Source: Thermoleophilia bacterium (lineage in GTDB: Bacteria; Actinomycetota; Thermoleophilia; Gaiellales; Gaiellaceae). Taken from it: a stretch of 8,455 nt of DNA. Positions 6,195-8,455 of this stretch are shown one piece after another (the first letter of the stretch is position 1; each line of letters opens with the position of its first letter). The stretch spans positions 1-8,455 of the forward strand of contig JAERMP010000183.1 of NCBI GenBank assembly GCA_016844515.1, given 5' to 3'. The notes beneath the pieces were generated by a model. That model did no database searches. It saw only the letters and a list, made by a program, of their open reading frames with translations, and was not told where the DNA came from. The position numbers and the translations under genes are program-made.

Positions 6195-7544
6195 ATGCAC
6201 ATTGCGGCGAGAATGGGGCGAATGGCGAGGATCACGGCCGGCTCTGTGCCGTCTGAGCGTTATCGAGAGCTGACGCCCGAATCGCGCGCCCTGTGGGAGC
6301 GGGCCGAACGATCGCTCCCGGGCGGAAACTCCCGGACGACGATCTTCCACGATCCCTATCCGATCTACGCCGCTCGCGGGGACGGATGTCGCGTGACCGA
6401 CGTCGATGGGGTCGAGCGCATCGACTTCATCAACAACTACACATCGCTGGTCCTGGGTCACTGTCACCCCCGCGTCGTCGAAGCCGTACAGCACCAGGCC
6501 GCCCGACTCATGAGTGCGGCCACGGCGAGCGAGCTCGAGGTGGAGATGGCCGAGCGCATCCGCGAGCGGTTGCCGAGCGTCGAGCTCGTGCGCTTCGCCA
6601 ACTCGGGCACCGAAGCGACCATGTTGGCGATGCGTGCGGCGCGCGCGTTCACGGGCCGAACGACCATTGCGGTGTTCGCCGGCGCGTACCACGGCACCCA
6701 CGACTACGCCGTGAGCATCCCCGCGTCGTCTCACGATACGCCAGGCGGCATGGGCATTCCCGAGGCGGTCGCCGATTCGATCGTGGTGGCACCTTTCAAC
6801 GACGTCGAGACGACGCGGGCGCTTCTGGAGCCGCGCCTCGACGAGCTCGCGGCGGTCATCGTCGAGCCGGTCCTGGGCGCGGCTGGCGTGATCCCTGCGG
6901 AGACTGGCTTCCTCGCGTTCCTTCGGGAGCTCACGAGGGAATCGGGTTCACTCCTCGTCTTCGACGAAGTGATCTCGTTCCGGATCGGGTACAACGGCGC
7001 CCAGGGCCTGTACGGCATCACCCCAGACCTGACGACGCTCGGCAAGATCATCGGCGGCGGGCTTCCCGTCGGCGCGTTTGGTGGGCGAGCCGACGTGATG
7101 ACGCTCTTCGACCCCCGCCGTCAGCCACATCTCGCCCACGGCGGCACGTTCAATGCCAACCCGCTCTCGATGGCAGCGGGTCTCGCGACACTCGCCGAGC
7201 TGTCGTCCGAGACGTACGCCGAGCTCGAGACGCTTGCAGTCGAGTTGAAGACGAAGCTCGAGCGATTGTTCGCGGACAAGAACCTGCCAGCCTGCATCAC
7301 CCAGATCGGGTCTCTCTTCAACATCCACTTCTCCGACGGAAACGTGCGCAGCAACGACGATGTCCTGGCAGCGGACAAGACTCTCCTGCGCGAGCTCCAC
7401 CTCACGATGCTCGATCACGGGATCCTGTTCACCCCCCGCGGGATGGGCTGCCTCTCGACGCCGATGACGAGCGCCGAGGTAGACGCGTTCGTCGACGCGG
7501 CCCGCCAGGGACTCGAGGAGCTCGACCTCTCCTCTGCGAGGTAG
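6195..7544 (+). CDS. Class III PLP-dependent aminotransferase, glutamate-1-semialdehyde aminomutase-like
   Basis: The 449-residue product is a fold-type I, class III aminotransferase. It has the phosphate-binding N-S-G-T-E-A-T (136-142), Y-H-G (165-167), the cofactor aspartate in F-D-E-V (Asp257) and the Schiff-base lysine Lys284 in T-L-G-K-I-I-G-G-G-L-P-V-G-A-F-G-G. The S-L-P-G-G-N-S-R opening and the G-K-I-I-G-G-G block resemble HemL. However, HemL normally has M-T-G-F-R after D-E-V where this protein has I-S-F-R, and H-G-G-T-F-N-A-N-P replaces the usual A-G-T-L-S-G-N-P. It is therefore probably a HemL paralogue with another amino donor or acceptor rather than the tetrapyrrole enzyme. Nothing around it points to heme synthesis. 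The start is uncertain: ATGs at 6195, 6213 and 6222 are all possible, with weak ribosome binding sites. Homology begins around residue 20. Confidence 0.88.
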   Translation: MHIAARMGRMARITAGSVPSERYRELTPESRALWERAERSLPGGNSRTTIFHDPYPIYAARGDGCRVTDVDGVERIDFINNYTSLVLGHCHPRVVEAVQHQAARLMSAATASELEVEMAERIRERLPSVELVRFANSGTEATMLAMRAARAFTGRTTIAVFAGAYHGTHDYAVSIPASSHDTPGGMGIPEAVADSIVVAPFNDVETTRALLEPRLDELAAVIVEPVLGAAGVIPAETGFLAFLRELTRESGSLLVFDEVISFRIGYNGAQGLYGITPDLTTLGKIIGGGLPVGAFGGRADVMTLFDPRRQPHLAHGGTFNANPLSMAAGLATLAELSSETYAELETLAVELKTKLERLFADKNLPACITQIGSLFNIHFSDGNVRSNDDVLAADKTLLRELHLTMLDHGILFTPRGMGCLSTPMTSAEVDAFVDAARQGLEELDLSSAR

Positions 7545-7551
7545 CGCCGAT

Positions 7552-7582
7552 CGAGGACGGCCTCTCGCGAGGGCCGACCTCG
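7552..7582 (+). terminator. Long imperfect hairpin after the aminotransferase gene
   Basis: Eight nucleotides after the stop codon, CGAGG pairs with CCTCG, then an A-A mismatch, CGGCC pairs with GGCCG, a bulged T, and CT/AG closes a CGCG loop. This is a stable GC-rich stem in a 149-nt intergenic space. It lacks a T-run, so it may be a terminator of the kind common in high-GC genomes or an mRNA 3' end stabiliser. Nothing else is visible between it and the next gene. Confidence 0.45.
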
Positions 7583-7693
7583 GGCTCGAGCACAGGTGGC
7601 TACGGCCGGTTCGCGGGCTGCCAGAGCGGCCGCGATGGTCAGCCTGGGACTGGAGCGAGCGCCACCAATCGTGACGTCGCCACACTGAGCGCC

Positions 7694-8119
7694 ATGAGTG
7701 GACGATTACGAGCCGCGACCTCTGGAGCGGTAGCCGCGGCCCTGTGGGCACTGCAGGAGCCGCTGGATCAGCGCCTTCTCGGCTGCGATTACTCGGATGT
7801 CGCCGTGCTCGGTAAGGGCGTGGCGCACGGCGCGCGCTGGCGGCCGATTGGCTTCGCGATGCACACGGCAAACGGCGCGCTCTTCGGGCTCGTGTTCCAC
7901 GAGGCACGCTCCCGCATGCCGATCGGTCCTCGCAAGCTCGCCGTGAGCATGGCGCTCGCGGAGCACGTCGCGCTCTATCCCCTCTGCTACGTCATCGACC
8001 GGTACCACCCGGCGCGTGGCGAGCCAGGAGTGCCACCGCTGTTGATGAACCCCCGCGCATTCGCGCAAGCAACGTGGCGCCACGCGCTGTTCGGCGCTGT
8101 GCTCGGCCGACTCGCATAG
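7694..8119 (+). CDS. Conserved hypothetical small membrane protein
   Basis: The 141-residue product has hydrophobic stretches at about residues 8-20, 51-68, 82-100 and 129-140, suggesting three or four membrane segments. Distinct features are L-Q-E-P-L-D-Q-R-L-L-G-C-D-Y-S-D-V (19-35), A-E-H-V-A-L-Y-P-L (89-97), D-R-Y-H-P-A-R (102-108) and the ending A-T-W-R-H-A-L-F-G-A-V-L-G. I recall similar proteins, usually unnamed, in actinobacterial genomes, but I do not know a function. I chose the ATG at 7694 because the frame upstream is only an antisense-like shadow of the aminotransferase gene. A decayed paralogue lies at 6047-6160. The gene is followed after 37 nt by the DUF1996-like gene on the same strand. 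Confidence 0.82.
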   Translation: MSGRLRAATSGAVAAALWALQEPLDQRLLGCDYSDVAVLGKGVAHGARWRPIGFAMHTANGALFGLVFHEARSRMPIGPRKLAVSMALAEHVALYPLCYVIDRYHPARGEPGVPPLLMNPRAFAQATWRHALFGAVLGRLA

Positions 8120-8156
8120 ACACGAGCTCGAGATTCGTTCATCCTGGCGTCAGGCC

Positions 8157-8455
8157 GTGTGGCGCCGCGTCGCGTTTCCGCTCACACTCGCGGCCGCGAT
8201 AGCGGCTGCAACCTTCGCTGCTGCCAACCTCTCCGCCGCTCCCGGAGTCCCACGGCAACTTGCTCCGCTCTTCCCGGGTGGCCCGTATTTCGCGATCGGC
8301 TGCAGCTTCAGCCACCGCAACAACGACGATCCGATCGTGTTCCCGGGCCAGTCGGGACGCTCACACAATCACACGTACATCGGGAACCGCTCCGTTGACT
8401 CCTCGGCCACGGCTGAGTCGCTGCTCGGCGGGACGACAACGTGCGATTCGGACGC
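8157..8455 (+). CDS. Secreted DUF1996-like protein, partial (C-terminus beyond right edge)
   Basis: Starting from the GTG at 8157, the frame is open to the window edge (99 codons). The N-terminus is a typical signal peptide: W-R-R, an alanine-rich hydrophobic core to about residue 23, and a likely cleavage site near residues 27-28. The mature part contains D-D-P-I-V-F-P-G-Q-S-G-R-S-H-N-H-T-Y-I-G-N (about 57-77) and T-A-E-S-L-L-G-G-T-T-T-C, which match the opening of DUF1996, a family of extracellular proteins in fungi and actinobacteria of unknown biochemical role with conserved His and Asp residues. No earlier conventional start occurs in frame back to position 8118, and there is only a weak ribosome binding site. 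It follows the membrane-protein gene closely and may be co-transcribed with it. Confidence 0.8.
   Translation, partial: MWRRVAFPLTLAAAIAAATFAAANLSAAPGVPRQLAPLFPGGPYFAIGCSFSHRNNDDPIVFPGQSGRSHNHTYIGNRSVDSSATAESLLGGTTTCDSD

Noticed and set aside
6293..8119. 608-codon plus-strand frame
   Set aside because: Its first part is a shifted reading of the aminotransferase gene; only the end from 7694 is a real gene, with its own ATG and a recognisable protein.

Overview
The window looks like the chromosome of a high-GC actinobacterium. It has strongly G/C-biased third codon positions, GTG and TTG starts, TAnnnT boxes placed directly in front of start codons, a ureABCFGD gene order without ureE, and a DUF1996-type secreted protein. 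A deep-branching soil lineage such as Thermoleophilia is possible, but that placement is an inference.

Layout from left to right: (1) 1-613, minus strand: the N-terminal part of an HD-domain (HD-GYP-like) protein that runs off the left edge. (2) 614-777: a divergent intergenic region holding this gene's leader and the probable ureA promoter. (3) 778-5107, plus strand: a tightly packed, overlapping urease operon in the order ureA, ureB, ureC, ureF, ureG, ureD. The catalytic subunit keeps every active-site residue. The maturation GTPase gene ureG is broken in this sequence by an internal deletion of about 55 nt that removes a conserved part of the G domain and shifts the frame. (4) 5181-5954, minus strand: a second, apparently C-terminally truncated copy of the HD-domain gene. 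(5) about 6047-6160: a decayed fragment of a small membrane-protein gene whose intact paralogue lies at 7694-8119. (6) 6195-7544: a class III PLP aminotransferase resembling glutamate-1-semialdehyde aminomutase. (7) 7694-8119: the intact small membrane protein. (8) 8157-8455: the start of a secreted DUF1996-like protein that leaves the right edge.

The two HD gene copies lie in the same orientation, so the urease operon sits between direct repeats of roughly 0.7 kb. The repeats are most alike in the upstream leader and the first ~75 codons. UreA, UreB and UreC would form the urease enzyme; UreF, UreG and UreD would load nickel into it. UreE is absent from the operon, and UreG carries a His-rich C-terminal tail that could take over nickel delivery if ureG were intact. 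Together, the broken ureG, the truncated HD copy and the gene remnant mark the region as rearranged and partly decaying, unless the ureG lesion is an assembly error. I saw no RNA genes, insertion sequences or CRISPR arrays.
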